Origin: VRUE01 sp963704545
GTDB taxonomy: Bacteria > Actinomycetota > Thermoleophilia > Solirubrobacterales > 70-9
NCBI GenBank assembly: GCA_963704545.1
Contig: OY969915.1
Coordinates: forward strand, 1,736,001-1,800,000
Direction: 5' to 3'
DNA: 64,000 bases
A model generated the notes under the pieces. That model was not told where the DNA came from. It worked only from the letters and a program-made list of their open reading frames with translations, and ran no database searches. Both the position numbers and the translations under genes were made by a program. Positions 16,290 through 24,406 of this stretch are shown piece by piece; position 1 is the first letter of the stretch; each line of letters opens with the position of its first letter.

Positions 16290-16960
16290 CAGACCCGCGC
16301 CCCGAACCGGCGCTGGCGCTCCTCGAACTCCCGCAGGCTCTCCTCCAGCGCCTCGCGGCCGAAGTCGGGCCAGAGCTCGTCGCGGAACACCAGCTCTGAG
16401 TAGGCGCACTGCCAGAGCAGGAAGTTGGAGATGCGCCGCTCGCCGCTGGTGCGGATCAGGAGGTCGGGATCGTGCATCTCGGGCGCGTAGAGCCGGCGGC
16501 GGAACTCCTCGTCCGAGCCGCCCTCGAAGCCACGCGCGGCATCGACGATCTCCGCCCGCCCGCCGTAGTTGAAGGCGACGAAGAGGGTGATCCGCTCGTT
16601 CGCCGCGGTCGTCTCTTCGGCCCACTCCATGCGTTCGACCAGCTCCGGCGAGACGCCCTCACGGCGGCCGACGAAGCGCATCCGCACGCCCTCCGCGTCC
16701 AGCTCGGGGGTCTCCGCATCGATCCTCTCCCCGAACATCGCCATCAGCGCGGAGACCTCCTCGGCCGGGCGCGACCAGTTCTCGGTCGAGAACGAGAAGA
16801 CGGTGAGCTCCTCGACCCCCAACTCGACGGCGTCGCGGAGCCGGGCCTTCACGGTGTCCGCACCGGCCCGGTGCCCCTCTACGGTCGGCACGCCCCGCTG
16901 CTCTGCCCAGCGCCCGTTGCCGTCGGTGATGATCGCCACGTACCGCGCGGAGGCACTCAC
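16289..16960 (-). CDS. uppS: isoprenyl (undecaprenyl) diphosphate synthase
   Basis: 223 residues of the cis-prenyltransferase family. Asp13 in TDGNGRWAEQRG is the catalytic residue. The downstream conserved blocks FSFSTENWSRP, RIRFVGRR-like MRFVGRR, FNYGGRAEI and the C-terminal RTSGERRISNFLLWQ are all present. It makes the lipid carrier for peptidoglycan and other wall polymers from IPP supplied by the MEP pathway. The usual Met before DGNGRW is Thr here, a tolerated position. At 223 residues it is slightly short. Confidence 0.93.
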   Translation of the reverse strand: MSASARYVAIITDGNGRWAEQRGVPTVEGHRAGADTVKARLRDAVELGVEELTVFSFSTENWSRPAEEVSALMAMFGERIDAETPELDAEGVRMRFVGRREGVSPELVERMEWAEETTAANERITLFVAFNYGGRAEIVDAARGFEGGSDEEFRRRLYAPEMHDPDLLIRTSGERRISNFLLWQCAYSELVFRDELWPDFGREALEESLREFEERQRRFGARV

Positions 16961-17541
16961 ACCTCCAGGATCTCCTCTTCCTTCCCCTTCAGCAGTGCGT
17001 CGATCTCGGCGATCGCCTCGTCGGTCTGCTTCTGCAGGGCGGACTCGGCGCGGCGCTCGTCGTCCTCGCCGGCTTCGCCCTCCTTCTTCAGCTCGCGCAG
17101 GTCGTGCATCGTGTCGCGGCGGATGTTGCGGATCGCGACCCGGCCCTCCTCGGCGACGCCGTGCACCACCTTGACCATGTCGCGGCGGCGCTCCTCGGTC
17201 AGCTCGGGGACCTGCAGCCGGATCACGTTGCCGTCGTTGCTGGGCGTCAGGCCGATGTCGGACTCCTGGATCGATTTCTCGATCGCCCCGATCGACGACT
17301 TGTCGAAGGGGGTGACGGTGAGCAGCCTCGCGTCGGAGGTCGCGATGTTCGCGAGCTGCTTGAGCGGGGTCTGGGCGCCGTAGTAGTCGACGACGATACG
17401 GTCGAGCAGGTGCGGGGAGGCGCGGCCGGTGCGCACCGTCGCCAGTTCGCCACGGCTCGACTCGACCGACTTGCTCATGCGGCCTTTGGCGTCTTCGAGC
17501 ATTTCGTCGATCAGCTCCACTGGGCCCCCGTTTCTCGTCAC
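16957..17541 (-). CDS. frr: ribosome recycling factor
   Basis: 194 residues. With EF-G it splits post-termination ribosomes. The long coiled-coil domain is recognisable from EDAKGRMSKSVESSRGELATVRTGRASP and the final EERRRDMVKVVHGVAEEGRVA region. The start is placed at GTG 17541, which overlaps the pyrH stop (GTGA). An internal GTG at VELIDEML eight codons in is the more conventional N-terminus. Standard pyrH-frr-uppS order. Confidence 0.94.
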   Translation of the reverse strand: MTRNGGPVELIDEMLEDAKGRMSKSVESSRGELATVRTGRASPHLLDRIVVDYYGAQTPLKQLANIATSDARLLTVTPFDKSSIGAIEKSIQESDIGLTPSNDGNVIRLQVPELTEERRRDMVKVVHGVAEEGRVAIRNIRRDTMHDLRELKKEGEAGEDDERRAESALQKQTDEAIAEIDALLKGKEEEILEV

Positions 17542-18272
17542 GCGGCGGGCCTGCCGGAAACCAGCGTGCCCACCCTCTCGCCGTTGACGATCCTATCTAT
17601 GTTGCCAGCGTCTCCCATGTTGAAGACGTAGATCGGCAGGTCGTTGTCCATACAGAGCGAGAGCGCCGTGGAGTCCATCACCTTGAGGCCGCGCTCGATC
17701 GCCTCGCGGTGGCTGATCGCCGCGATGAACTCGGCATCCGGGTTGGTCGCCGGGTCGGAGTCGTAGACGCCCTCCACCCCGTTCTTCGCCATCAGGATCG
17801 CTTCGGCGTGGATCTCCAGCGCGCGCAGCGCGGCGGCGGTGTCGGTGGTGAAGAACGGGTTGCCGGTGCCGGCGGCGAAGATCACCACGCGGCCCTTCTC
17901 CAGGTGGCGCATGGCGCGGCGGCGGATGTAGGGCTCGGCAACCTCCTTGACGTCGATCGCCGAGAGCACCCGGGTGTGCTCGCCGGTCTTCTCCAGCGCG
18001 TCCTGGAGCGTCAGGGCGTTGAGCACGGTCGCCAGCATCCCCATGTAGTCGCCGGTCGCGCGGTCCATCCCTTCGGCGGCGGCGGAGAGCCCGCGGTAGA
18101 TGTTGCCCGCCCCGACCACGATCGCCACCTCGACCCCGCGCCCGCGGATCGCGGAGACCTGCTCGGCGATCCGCTGCACCTCGGTCGCGTCGGTGCCGTA
18201 GGAGAGATCGCCCATAAGGGCCTCGCCCGAGAGCTTCAGCAGGATGCGTTTGAACTGGGGGTCGCCGGCCAT
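17538..18272 (-). CDS. pyrH: uridylate kinase
   Basis: 244 residues of the amino-acid-kinase fold. Phosphorylates UMP to UDP. Visible are the RILLKLSGEALMG start, the GAGNIYRG loop, and the AAGTGNPFFTTDTAAALRA segment that contacts ATP and UMP. It is allosterically regulated by GTP and UTP in relatives. It begins 12 bases after tsf and ends overlapping frr. Confidence 0.95.
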   Translation of the reverse strand: MAGDPQFKRILLKLSGEALMGDLSYGTDATEVQRIAEQVSAIRGRGVEVAIVVGAGNIYRGLSAAAEGMDRATGDYMGMLATVLNALTLQDALEKTGEHTRVLSAIDVKEVAEPYIRRRAMRHLEKGRVVIFAAGTGNPFFTTDTAAALRALEIHAEAILMAKNGVEGVYDSDPATNPDAEFIAAISHREAIERGLKVMDSTALSLCMDNDLPIYVFNMGDAGNIDRIVNGERVGTLVSGRPAA

Positions 18273-18284
18273 CTAGGCCCGAGC

Positions 18285-18887
18285 CTATTCGCCGACGCGG
18301 AAGTAGGCGAAGCGGGCGATGCGGATGTTCTCGCCGGTCTTGGCGGCCAGCTCCTGACGCAGCTCCTCGATCGACTTCGAGTCGTGCTTCTCGGAGTTGA
18401 CGTGGGCCTGGTCGAGCAGGGCCACCTCCTTGCCCCACTTGGCGAGCTGCCCCTCGACGATCTTCTCGACGACGTTGTCGGGCTTGCCTTCTTCGCGCGC
18501 CTTCTCTTCGAAGACCCGCTTTTCGGCCTCGCGCTCCTCCGGGGAGATCTCGTCGGTGGTGACGTACTGGGGAGCGGTCGCCGCGACGTGCAGGGCGACC
18601 TCGTAGGCAAACGCCTTGAAGTCCTCGTTGCGGGCGACGAAGTCGGTCTCACACTGCACTTCCACCATCGCCCCGACCTTGTCGTTGGCGTGGATGTAGG
18701 AGGCGACGACGCCCTCGTCCGTCCCCCTCCCTTCGCGCTTCGCGGCAGAGGCCTGGCCCTTCACGCGCAGGATCTCGATCGCGCGATCCACGTCGCCGTC
18801 GGACTCGCCCAGCGCCGCCTTGCAGTCCATCATCGCCGCCCCGGTCCGATCCCGAAGCGCCTTCACGTCGGCGGCAGTGACGCTCAT
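18285..18887 (-). CDS. tsf: elongation factor Ts
   Basis: 200 residues, the short form common in actinobacteria and cyanobacteria. Exchanges GDP for GTP on EF-Tu. The N-terminal UBA-like domain (VKALRDRTGAAMMDCKAAL, 8-27) and the core motif VQCETDFVARNEDF are present. The coiled-coil insert of E. coli EF-Ts is missing. Its start codon overlaps the rpsB stop (ATGA), typical of the rpsB-tsf pair. Confidence 0.95.
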   Translation of the reverse strand: MSVTAADVKALRDRTGAAMMDCKAALGESDGDVDRAIEILRVKGQASAAKREGRGTDEGVVASYIHANDKVGAMVEVQCETDFVARNEDFKAFAYEVALHVAATAPQYVTTDEISPEEREAEKRVFEEKAREEGKPDNVVEKIVEGQLAKWGKEVALLDQAHVNSEKHDSKSIEELRQELAAKTGENIRIARFAYFRVGE

Positions 18888-20092
18888 TTCCCCTCCTCAG
18901 CTTTCTCCTCAGAAGCCTTCTCCTCAGCGGCGGGCTCAGCAGCAGCTTTCTCATCCGCCGCTGGCTCCTCGGCCTTCTCCGCCCCGGGAGCTTTCTCAGC
19001 GGCGGCGGGCTCCTCAGCCTTCGCATCGGGAGCTTTCTCCGCCTCCGCAGGAGCCTTCTCAACCTTCTCAGCCTTGGGCGCATCCTCTGCGGGTGGCGTG
19101 GGGCTGGGGGCCTCGCCCGCAGCCTGCGAGGACGAGGCCGCCTGCCCCGCGACAGGACCCGCAGCCGGTGCGGCCGGGGCTGCAACCGGAGCCGCCGAGG
19201 CCTGAGCCGGAGGACTGGGAGCAGGCGCCTTGGCAGCAGCCTGCGCCGCCTCGGCCTGCTTGGCCGCCTCCGCTTCAGCGGCAGCTTTCTTAGCCGCCTC
19301 CTCCGCGGCAAGCCGCACTTTCTCTTCCTCCTCGCGCTTCTTGCGCTCTTCCTCTTCCTTCTTGCGCCGCTCCATTTCCTCGGCGATACGGCGCTCCTCT
19401 TTGACCCTCCAGGCGCTGGAGCCCTTGTCGACCGCGCCGCCGATCGTGCCGATCACCAGCTCGCAGGAGCGGATCGCGTCGTCGTTGCCGGGGATCACGT
19501 AGTCGATCGGGGTCGGGTCGCAGTTGGTGTCGACCAGGGCGATGATCGGGATCCTCAGGCGGGCCGCCTCGCGCACCGCGATCTCCTCGGTTTTGAGGTC
19601 GGTGACGAAGACCGCGTCGGGCAGGCGCTCCATGTCGCGAACCCCGCCGAGGTTGAACTCGAGCTTGGCGAGTTCCGCCTGCATGCCCATTCGCTCCTTG
19701 GTCGGCAGCAGCTCGAGCTTGCCCTCCTCGCGCCACGTGGTGAGCTCGTGCAGGCGGGCTATGCGCGCGGACATCGTGTTGAAGTTGGTCAGCAGGCCAC
19801 CCAGCCAGCGCTGGTTGACGTAGGGCATCTTGCAGCGGTTGGCCCAGTCTTCGACCGGGCCACGGGCCTGCTTCTTGGTGCCGACGAAGAGCACGGTGCC
19901 GCCGCCGACAGCCAGCTCGCCGGCGAAGCGGCGCGCGTTCTCCAGCAGCACCTCGGTCTGGACGAGGTCGATGATGTGGATCCCGTCCAGCTCGCCGAAG
20001 ATGTAGCGGCGCATGTTCGGGTTCCAGCGACGGGTCTGGTGGCCGAAGTGGACTCCGGCCTCCAGCAGCTCTTTGAGGCCTGCCTCTGGCAT
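18884..20092 (-). CDS. rpsB: 30S ribosomal protein S2 with long Ala/Glu/Lys/Pro C-terminal extension
   Basis: 402 residues against the usual 230-260. Residues 1-235 are a normal S2: KELLEAGVHFGHQTRRWNPN, FVGTKKQA, QRWLGGLLTNF and IPIIALVDTNCDPTPIDYVIPGNDD are intact. From about 240 a highly charged helix (RRKKEEEERKKREEEEK) runs into some 140 residues of repetitive Ala-Pro-Glu-Lys sequence with recurring AEKAP/AEEPAA units. No stop or frameshift separates the parts, so translation of the tail is the simple reading. A stable stem-rich leader precedes the gene. Confidence 0.93.
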   Translation of the reverse strand: MPEAGLKELLEAGVHFGHQTRRWNPNMRRYIFGELDGIHIIDLVQTEVLLENARRFAGELAVGGGTVLFVGTKKQARGPVEDWANRCKMPYVNQRWLGGLLTNFNTMSARIARLHELTTWREEGKLELLPTKERMGMQAELAKLEFNLGGVRDMERLPDAVFVTDLKTEEIAVREAARLRIPIIALVDTNCDPTPIDYVIPGNDDAIRSCELVIGTIGGAVDKGSSAWRVKEERRIAEEMERRKKEEEERKKREEEEKVRLAAEEAAKKAAAEAEAAKQAEAAQAAAKAPAPSPPAQASAAPVAAPAAPAAGPVAGQAASSSQAAGEAPSPTPPAEDAPKAEKVEKAPAEAEKAPDAKAEEPAAAEKAPGAEKAEEPAADEKAAAEPAAEEKASEEKAEEGK

Positions 20093-20211
20093 GGGTGAAG
20101 CTCCTTGGTTGTGAGATGCGTTCCCCGCCGCCCTCGCCGGGACCCGGCGCGATGCCGGTCAGGATCCGGTTCGGCACCGACGGGGGTCGGTTTCCGAGCC
20201 GGTGGATTGTA
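20093..20211 (-). promoter_or_regulatory. rpsB leader with hairpins and a possible -10 box
   Basis: The ~130 bases between the rluD-like gene and rpsB hold CGCCGGG/CCCGGCG (20135-20149), a second ACCGAC/GTCGGT hairpin near 20177-20193 and a TACAAT box on the minus strand at 20211-20206. No good -35 box is evident. Autogenous control of rpsB by S2 is known in other bacteria, so this is a candidate S2-binding leader. An AAGGAG ribosome site lies close to ATG 20092. Confidence 0.4.
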
Positions 20212-20222
20212 GAGGGGCGGGG

Positions 20223-20897
20223 CTAGACGGCGCGGGCCGCCTGCAGAGCGGCCTCGAGGTCTGCTGGCAGCTCGGAGACGAAACTCAGTCGCTCGCCGCT
20301 GGAGGGATGATCGAAGGCCAGTCGATGGGCATGGAGGAACTGGCGCTCGAGGTCGTACTTGCGCTCGCCGCCGTAGGTGACGTCGCCTGCCAGCGGATGG
20401 CCGATCGCGGCGAAGTGGGCGCGGATCTGGTGCGTGCGGCCTGTCTCCAGCTTGGCCTCGAGGTAGGTCTCGGCGGAGAGCAACTCGAGCACGGTGAAGT
20501 GCGTCCGCGCCTGGCGCGAGGCCGCGCCGGAGACCGCCATGCGGTGGCGCTGGCGCGAGGCGCGCCCGATCGGAGCGTCGATGGTGCCGGTGCGGGAGGC
20601 GAGGCGACCTCGGGCCAGGGCGAGGTAGACGCGTTCGACGTCGCGGCGCTGCACGGCTGCCTGTAGCGCCGCATGGGCCTCGTCGGTACGGGCGACGACG
20701 AGCAGGCCGCTGGTGCCCTTGTCGAGCCGGTGCACGATTCCCGGGCGCTCGGGGTCGGCTCCGCCGCCGAGCAGGTCACCGAGCTCGTCGACCAGGGTCG
20801 GGCCGCGGTGCGAAGGCGCCGGGTGGACGACCATGCCCGCTGGCTTGTCGACCACCGCCAGCGCCTCGTCGTCGTGGACGATACGAAGCGCGCTCAC
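20223..20897 (-). CDS. RluA/RluD-family pseudouridine synthase
   Basis: 224 residues. Converts uridine to pseudouridine in rRNA or tRNA. The catalytic Asp is in GIVHRLDKGTSGLLVVA (about 55-70), and the fold motifs VDKPAGMVVHP and GRTHQIRAHFAAIGHPLAGD are present. The N-terminal S4 RNA-binding domain of RluD is absent, so it is nearer to the RluA length class. The target cannot be assigned. GTG start at 20897, with hairpin E1 between it and lspA. Confidence 0.88.
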   Translation of the reverse strand: MSALRIVHDDEALAVVDKPAGMVVHPAPSHRGPTLVDELGDLLGGGADPERPGIVHRLDKGTSGLLVVARTDEAHAALQAAVQRRDVERVYLALARGRLASRTGTIDAPIGRASRQRHRMAVSGAASRQARTHFTVLELLSAETYLEAKLETGRTHQIRAHFAAIGHPLAGDVTYGGERKYDLERQFLHAHRLAFDHPSSGERLSFVSELPADLEAALQAARAV

Positions 20898-20909
20898 AGC
20901 AGCCCCTTG

Positions 20910-20956
20910 TTCCGGTGCGCTTTATCCACGTATATCGGGGAAAAGGCGCACCGGAA
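20910..20956. repeat. REP-like hairpin E1
   Basis: TTCCGGTGCGC (20910-20920) pairs with GCGCACCGGAA (20946-20956). An inner TTTATCC/GGGGAAAAG stem extends the pairing to a loop of about 13 bases containing CGTATATCGG. It lies between the lspA stop and the rluD-like start. Loop and inner stem match those of E2, E3 and, more loosely, E4. Confidence 0.65.
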
Positions 20957-20958
20957 GG

Positions 20959-21420
20959 TCATCGGGTGGCTCCCTCGCGCAGATAGGCGAGGGCGAAAAG
21001 GAGGACGCCGGCGGTCACGGCGACATCGGCGAGGTTGAAGGCCGGCCAGCTGCCGACCTGGATGTAGTCGGTCACGGCGTCGGCGCGAACCCGGTCCACG
21101 AGATTGCCGAGCGCGCCTCCGGCGAGCAGCCCCACGGCGACCCACATCCCCCTGCGGGTCGGGTTCCGGGAGAAGACGACGCCGACCGCGACCAGCGCCA
21201 GGACGGGGAGCGCCACCAGGAGAGCCCCTCCCCCACTGGCAAGGCCGAAGGCGACGCCGGTGTTGTGCGAGAGCGTCAGTTCCAGCGGGCCGAGGACGTC
21301 GATGTCCTCGCCGAGCACGAGCTCCGCCTCGACCACCGCCTTCACGACCTGGTCGAGGAGGAGGACCAGGCCGGCGAGCGCGCCGGCAAGGCCCCAGGCG
21401 CGGGCGCGAGGGCCGGTCAC
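20959..21420 (-). CDS. lspA: lipoprotein signal peptidase (signal peptidase II)
   Basis: 153 residues, four membrane helices. Removes signal peptides from prolipoproteins. The catalytic Asp pair is in GALGNLVDRV and AFNLADVAV, and the conserved SHNTGVAFGL loop is present. Start ATG/GTG overlap with the yggT stop. It lies in the sepF-proC-yggT-lspA-rluD run common around the division cluster. Confidence 0.93.
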   Translation of the reverse strand: MTGPRARAWGLAGALAGLVLLLDQVVKAVVEAELVLGEDIDVLGPLELTLSHNTGVAFGLASGGGALLVALPVLALVAVGVVFSRNPTRRGMWVAVGLLAGGALGNLVDRVRADAVTDYIQVGSWPAFNLADVAVTAGVLLFALAYLREGATR

Positions 21421-21719
21421 CCTTCGATCAGGCCGACGACGATCGCACGCACGATGAAGAGCGTGATCACACCGATGATCGGGCTCAGGTCGAGCGCGAG
21501 GCCGCCACCGCCAAGGGGCGGCAGGAAGCGCCGAAAGAAGTTCAGGTAGGGATCGGTGGTCTCTTTGATGAAGTCGAGGGTCGCCCGCAACGGCCGGTTG
21601 TAGGGCATGCGCGGCACCCAGGAAATCAGCACGTTGAGGAAGATCAGGATGATGTAGACGAGGAACAGCGCGCTGACGTACGCGGCTATGTCGCTGCGGG
21701 CGAGCGCAAGGAGGATCAT
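21417..21719 (-). CDS. yggT: YggT-family membrane protein
   Basis: 100 residues with two hydrophobic segments (about 10-35 and 75-98) separated by an amphipathic loop containing WVPRMPYNRPL and TDPYLNFFRRFLPP, the family hallmark. The function is not established. Homologues sit next to sepF and are linked to osmotic adaptation or division. Coupled to proC by a 4-base overlap. Confidence 0.85.
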   Translation of the reverse strand: MILLALARSDIAAYVSALFLVYIILIFLNVLISWVPRMPYNRPLRATLDFIKETTDPYLNFFRRFLPPLGGGGLALDLSPIIGVITLFIVRAIVVGLIEG

Positions 21720-22456
21720 CCGCGCATCCTCCCCAACGAGGCCCTCACCGCGGCTTCGAAAGCCTCCCTGGCACCTTCGCGGTCAAGCGCCTCCAGCCCG
21801 GCCTCGGTGCTGCCCCCGGGAGAGGCCACGGCCTTGCGAACGTCCGCCGGGTGGCGGACCCGCAGGAGCTCCGCCGTCCCCGCGGTCGTCTCCACCACCA
21901 GCTCCCTCGCCAGTTCCTCGTCCAGCCCGTCGGCGACGCCGGCGTCGGCGATCGCCTCGACCGCGAGTGCCAGGTAGGCCGGAGCGCACCCCATCACCGC
22001 GGTCGCCGCGTCGATCTGGGAGTCCGGCAGGTCGACCACGTGGCCCAGGGTTCCGAGCATCTCGCGGAGGGCCGGGTCGGGATCACCGGCCACGCAGAGC
22101 ACGCCCTTGCGCACCTCGACTCCGACGTTTGGCATCAGCCGAACGACCTCGGCTCGCGGAAAGGCCGCCGACACCGTCTCCAGTGAAGTTGCACCGAGCA
22201 GCGAGACGACTACCTTCGCATCGCCCAGCTCGGCCGCGGCGGCGCCGAGCGCCACCGGCTTCACAGCCAGCACGACGACGTCAGCGCGTTCCGCGAGCTC
22301 ACCGTTCGTGGCGAGCGCCTCCCCACCGACCTCGGCGGCCAGCGCCGCGGCCCGCCCAGAGCCGCCGTCGGTGAAGACCATCGCCTCCACCGCTCCGCGC
22401 AACCCACGCGCCATGGCGGCGGCCATGCTGCCCGAGCCGACGAATCCGACGATCAT
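21716..22456 (-). CDS. proC: pyrroline-5-carboxylate reductase
   Basis: 246 residues. Last step of proline synthesis, P5C to L-proline with NAD(P)H. A Rossmann start GFVGSGSMAAAMARGL, the central VVLAVKPVALG and VRLMPNVGVEVRKG strands, and a C-terminal dimer domain with the ASPGGSTEAGLEAL signature. Its place between sepF and yggT is typical of this neighbourhood in many bacteria. Confidence 0.93.
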   Translation of the reverse strand: MIVGFVGSGSMAAAMARGLRGAVEAMVFTDGGSGRAAALAAEVGGEALATNGELAERADVVVLAVKPVALGAAAAELGDAKVVVSLLGATSLETVSAAFPRAEVVRLMPNVGVEVRKGVLCVAGDPDPALREMLGTLGHVVDLPDSQIDAATAVMGCAPAYLALAVEAIADAGVADGLDEELARELVVETTAGTAELLRVRHPADVRKAVASPGGSTEAGLEALDREGAREAFEAAVRASLGRMRG

Positions 22457-22477
22457 CGCCCGGGAGACTAGTCGGAG

Positions 22478-23017
22478 CTAGGACTGGTTGAAGAAGCCTT
22501 TGTCGAGGAGGCGTGCCTTCTCCTCGGCGGAGACCTCGACGTTGCGCGGCGTCAGCAGGAAGATCTTCTCGGCGATCCGCTGCATGCCGCCGTCGAGCGA
22601 GTAGGTGAGGCCCGAGCAGAAGTCGATCATCCGCTTGGAGAGCTCGTGGTCGGTCGTCTGCAGGTTGAGGATCACCGGCACCGAGCGCTTGAACTGGTCG
22701 GCGACCTGCTGGGCGTCGTTGAAGTTGCGGGGGATGACGAGGTGGACCTGGACGTCGGAGTCGCCGTTGGAGACGGGGCGCAGCGTGCGCGAGGCCGCGA
22801 TCGGCTCGTCGTCGGCGAAGATGTCGTCGATCTCGTCGCGCCGGGAGCGCCTCGAGGTGGGCAGGCGGCGCACCTGGCCCGAGTCGCGACGGCCCTCGTG
22901 GGCGTCTTCGGTTCCCGTCTCCGGATCGAAGTCGTCTTCGTACTCGGGGCCGTAGTCGTGGTCCTCGGCAAGGCCGAAATAGACCAGCGCTCTATGCCAT
23001 GTATCGCGTAGGGCCAT
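22478..23017 (-). CDS. sepF: cell division protein SepF
   Basis: 179 residues. SepF bundles FtsZ and anchors it to the membrane in actinobacteria, which lack FtsA. An N-terminal membrane-binding amphipathic helix (MALRDTWHRALVYFGLAE), an acidic linker, then the folded domain from about 83 (VQVHLVIPRNFNDAQQVADQ, MIDFCSGLTYSLDGGMQRI, KIFLLTPRNVEVS). Its start codon is part of an imperfect palindrome (23013-23068). Upstream lies repeat C. Confidence 0.94.
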   Translation of the reverse strand: MALRDTWHRALVYFGLAEDHDYGPEYEDDFDPETGTEDAHEGRRDSGQVRRLPTSRRSRRDEIDDIFADDEPIAASRTLRPVSNGDSDVQVHLVIPRNFNDAQQVADQFKRSVPVILNLQTTDHELSKRMIDFCSGLTYSLDGGMQRIAEKIFLLTPRNVEVSAEEKARLLDKGFFNQS

Positions 23018-23080
23018 GGTTATCGCGTGATTCGGCCCCCATGGGCCGATTCCTTTACTGATTATGGCTGACCGCTGTGG

Positions 23081-23172
23081 CCCGCGGGTCCTGTCGCCGC
23101 AGGGGACCCACCGCCCCCTGCGGTCGCTAAAGCGTCCTCGGGGGCGGTCCCCCCTGCGACGCCACCCGCGGG
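23081..23172. repeat. hairpin repeat, copy C (partner of 9889-9984)
   Basis: Read on the minus strand, this copy matches D at about 79 of 83 core bases. Outer stem CCCGCGGGT/ACCCGCGGG, middle stem ACCGCCCCC/GGGGGCGGT, tip CGCTAAAGCG. All four core differences from D are transitions; two of them form a compensatory C-G to T-A pair change and one turns a G-C pair into G-T. It sits between the yggS stop and the sepF start. Confidence 0.8.
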
Positions 23173-23179
23173 AGAGGCG

Positions 23180-23812
23180 TCAGGTGTAGAGCTTGGTGCC
23201 CAGGCGGATGATTGTTGCGCCCTCCTCGACGGCGACTTCCCAGTCCTGAGAGGTGCCCATGGAGAGGCGCTGGAGATTGTGTTGAGCTGAAAGCTCCCGA
23301 AGGCGGGTGAAGTGAGGGCGGGAGTCCTCCGGGTTCTGGCTGAATGGGGGCATGGTCATCAGGCCGACCACCTTCACGGGGCAGCGCTCTATGAAGATGC
23401 CCAGCTCGTTCGGCTCCACCCCGCCCTTGCCCTGCTCGCCGGCGACGTTGACCTCTACCAGGACCTCGGTGGCGGGATCGCCGTGGCGGCCGAGTTGCTC
23501 CAGGGCCGAGTTGGTTGCGACCGAGTGGATGAGGCGGCAGACCGGCAGCAGCTGTTTCACCTTGCGGCTCTGCAGGTTGCCGATGAAGTCCCATTCGAAG
23601 CCCTCGCCCCAGAGCTCGTGCTTGGCGGCCATGTCCTGCTGGCGGTTCTCGCCGACGAGCCTCACGCCGGCTTCGGCGAGCGCGCCCATCTCCTCCAGGG
23701 GTACGTACTTGGTGGCCGCGAGGATCTCCACTCCGGGCCCGGCGACCTCACGGGCACGCTCCAGGTTGGCGGCGATCTTGGCCGGGTCGAGGCCGTGGAT
23801 CAGACCGGGCAC
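23180..23812 (-). CDS. yggS: pyridoxal-phosphate homeostasis protein (YggS/PLPBP)
   Basis: 210 residues, one TIM barrel that binds PLP on Lys in ILAATKYVP. It buffers the PLP pool and has no known catalysis. VGENRQQDMAAKHEL, WDFIGNLQSRKV and LSMGTSQDWEVAVEEGAT are the family motifs. GTG start at 23812, 3 bases after the yfiH stop. It forms the usual yfiH-yggS-sepF string. Confidence 0.92.
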   Translation of the reverse strand: MPGLIHGLDPAKIAANLERAREVAGPGVEILAATKYVPLEEMGALAEAGVRLVGENRQQDMAAKHELWGEGFEWDFIGNLQSRKVKQLLPVCRLIHSVATNSALEQLGRHGDPATEVLVEVNVAGEQGKGGVEPNELGIFIERCPVKVVGLMTMPPFSQNPEDSRPHFTRLRELSAQHNLQRLSMGTSQDWEVAVEEGATIIRLGTKLYT

Positions 23813-23815
23813 GCG

Positions 23816-24406
23816 TCAGCCTTCCTCCGAGTCGAGCCAGACCAGCCCGGCCTGGCGCCTCGGGTCGCCGTCGCGCCGATGCGAGAAGAAGAGCTCGGCC
23901 TCACAGCAGGTGCAGAGGTCGGCCGACTCGACCTCAGTCACTCCTCCTCGGCGAAGTTGCCGGCGGGCCTCCCGCCACAGGTCCACCTCGTAGCAGCAGG
24001 GACCGATGCCGGGACCGACCGCCGCCGCGGTCGCCTGCACGGCAGCCACGCCGCGGACGACGATCTCCTGCTCCAGTCCGCGCCGGCCGCAGTGCAGGAT
24101 CGCCGCGCCGTCAGGGCCGGTGAGGGCGACCGGAAGGCAGTCGGCACCGAAGACGAGGCCGATCGTCCCGCGGTCCCTCACCACGTGGCCGTCGGCCTCC
24201 GCCGGAACCTCGCCTTCGCCGTGAAAGGCCAGCTCGACACCGTGTACCTGGCGGGAGGAGACGATCCGCGCCGGGTCGATCCCCAGCGCCGCCAGCGGCG
24301 TCAGGGTCTCCTTCGCCGAGCCGAAGGCGCGAGTCGTGAAGGCTGCCGTCGCTCCAGGCAGCCCGGCCTCGAGCCAGCGCAAATCGCCGGCCTCACGCCA
24401 CTCCAT
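23816..24406 (-). CDS. YfiH-family purine nucleoside phosphorylase/laccase-domain protein
   Basis: 196 residues with the metal-site motifs SRQVHG, FGADCLPVALT, HCGRRGL and GPGIGPCCYEV. Homologues (YfiH, LACC1) act on adenosine and inosine, and E. coli YfiH (PgeF) also edits peptidoglycan precursors. It is about 40 residues shorter than E. coli YfiH, mainly at the N-terminus and linker. It overlaps the end of the cca-like gene by 14 bases. Confidence 0.83.
   Translation of the reverse strand: MEWREAGDLRWLEAGLPGATAAFTTRAFGSAKETLTPLAALGIDPARIVSSRQVHGVELAFHGEGEVPAEADGHVVRDRGTIGLVFGADCLPVALTGPDGAAILHCGRRGLEQEIVVRGVAAVQATAAAVGPGIGPCCYEVDLWREARRQLRRGGVTEVESADLCTCCEAELFFSHRRDGDPRRQAGLVWLDSEEG

Noticed and set aside
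18890..19320. Tandem repeats in the rpsB tail as a CRISPR-like or mobile repeat array
   Set aside because: The units are short, unequal and in frame with the S2 gene, so they are low-complexity coding sequence, not an array of repeats and spacers.
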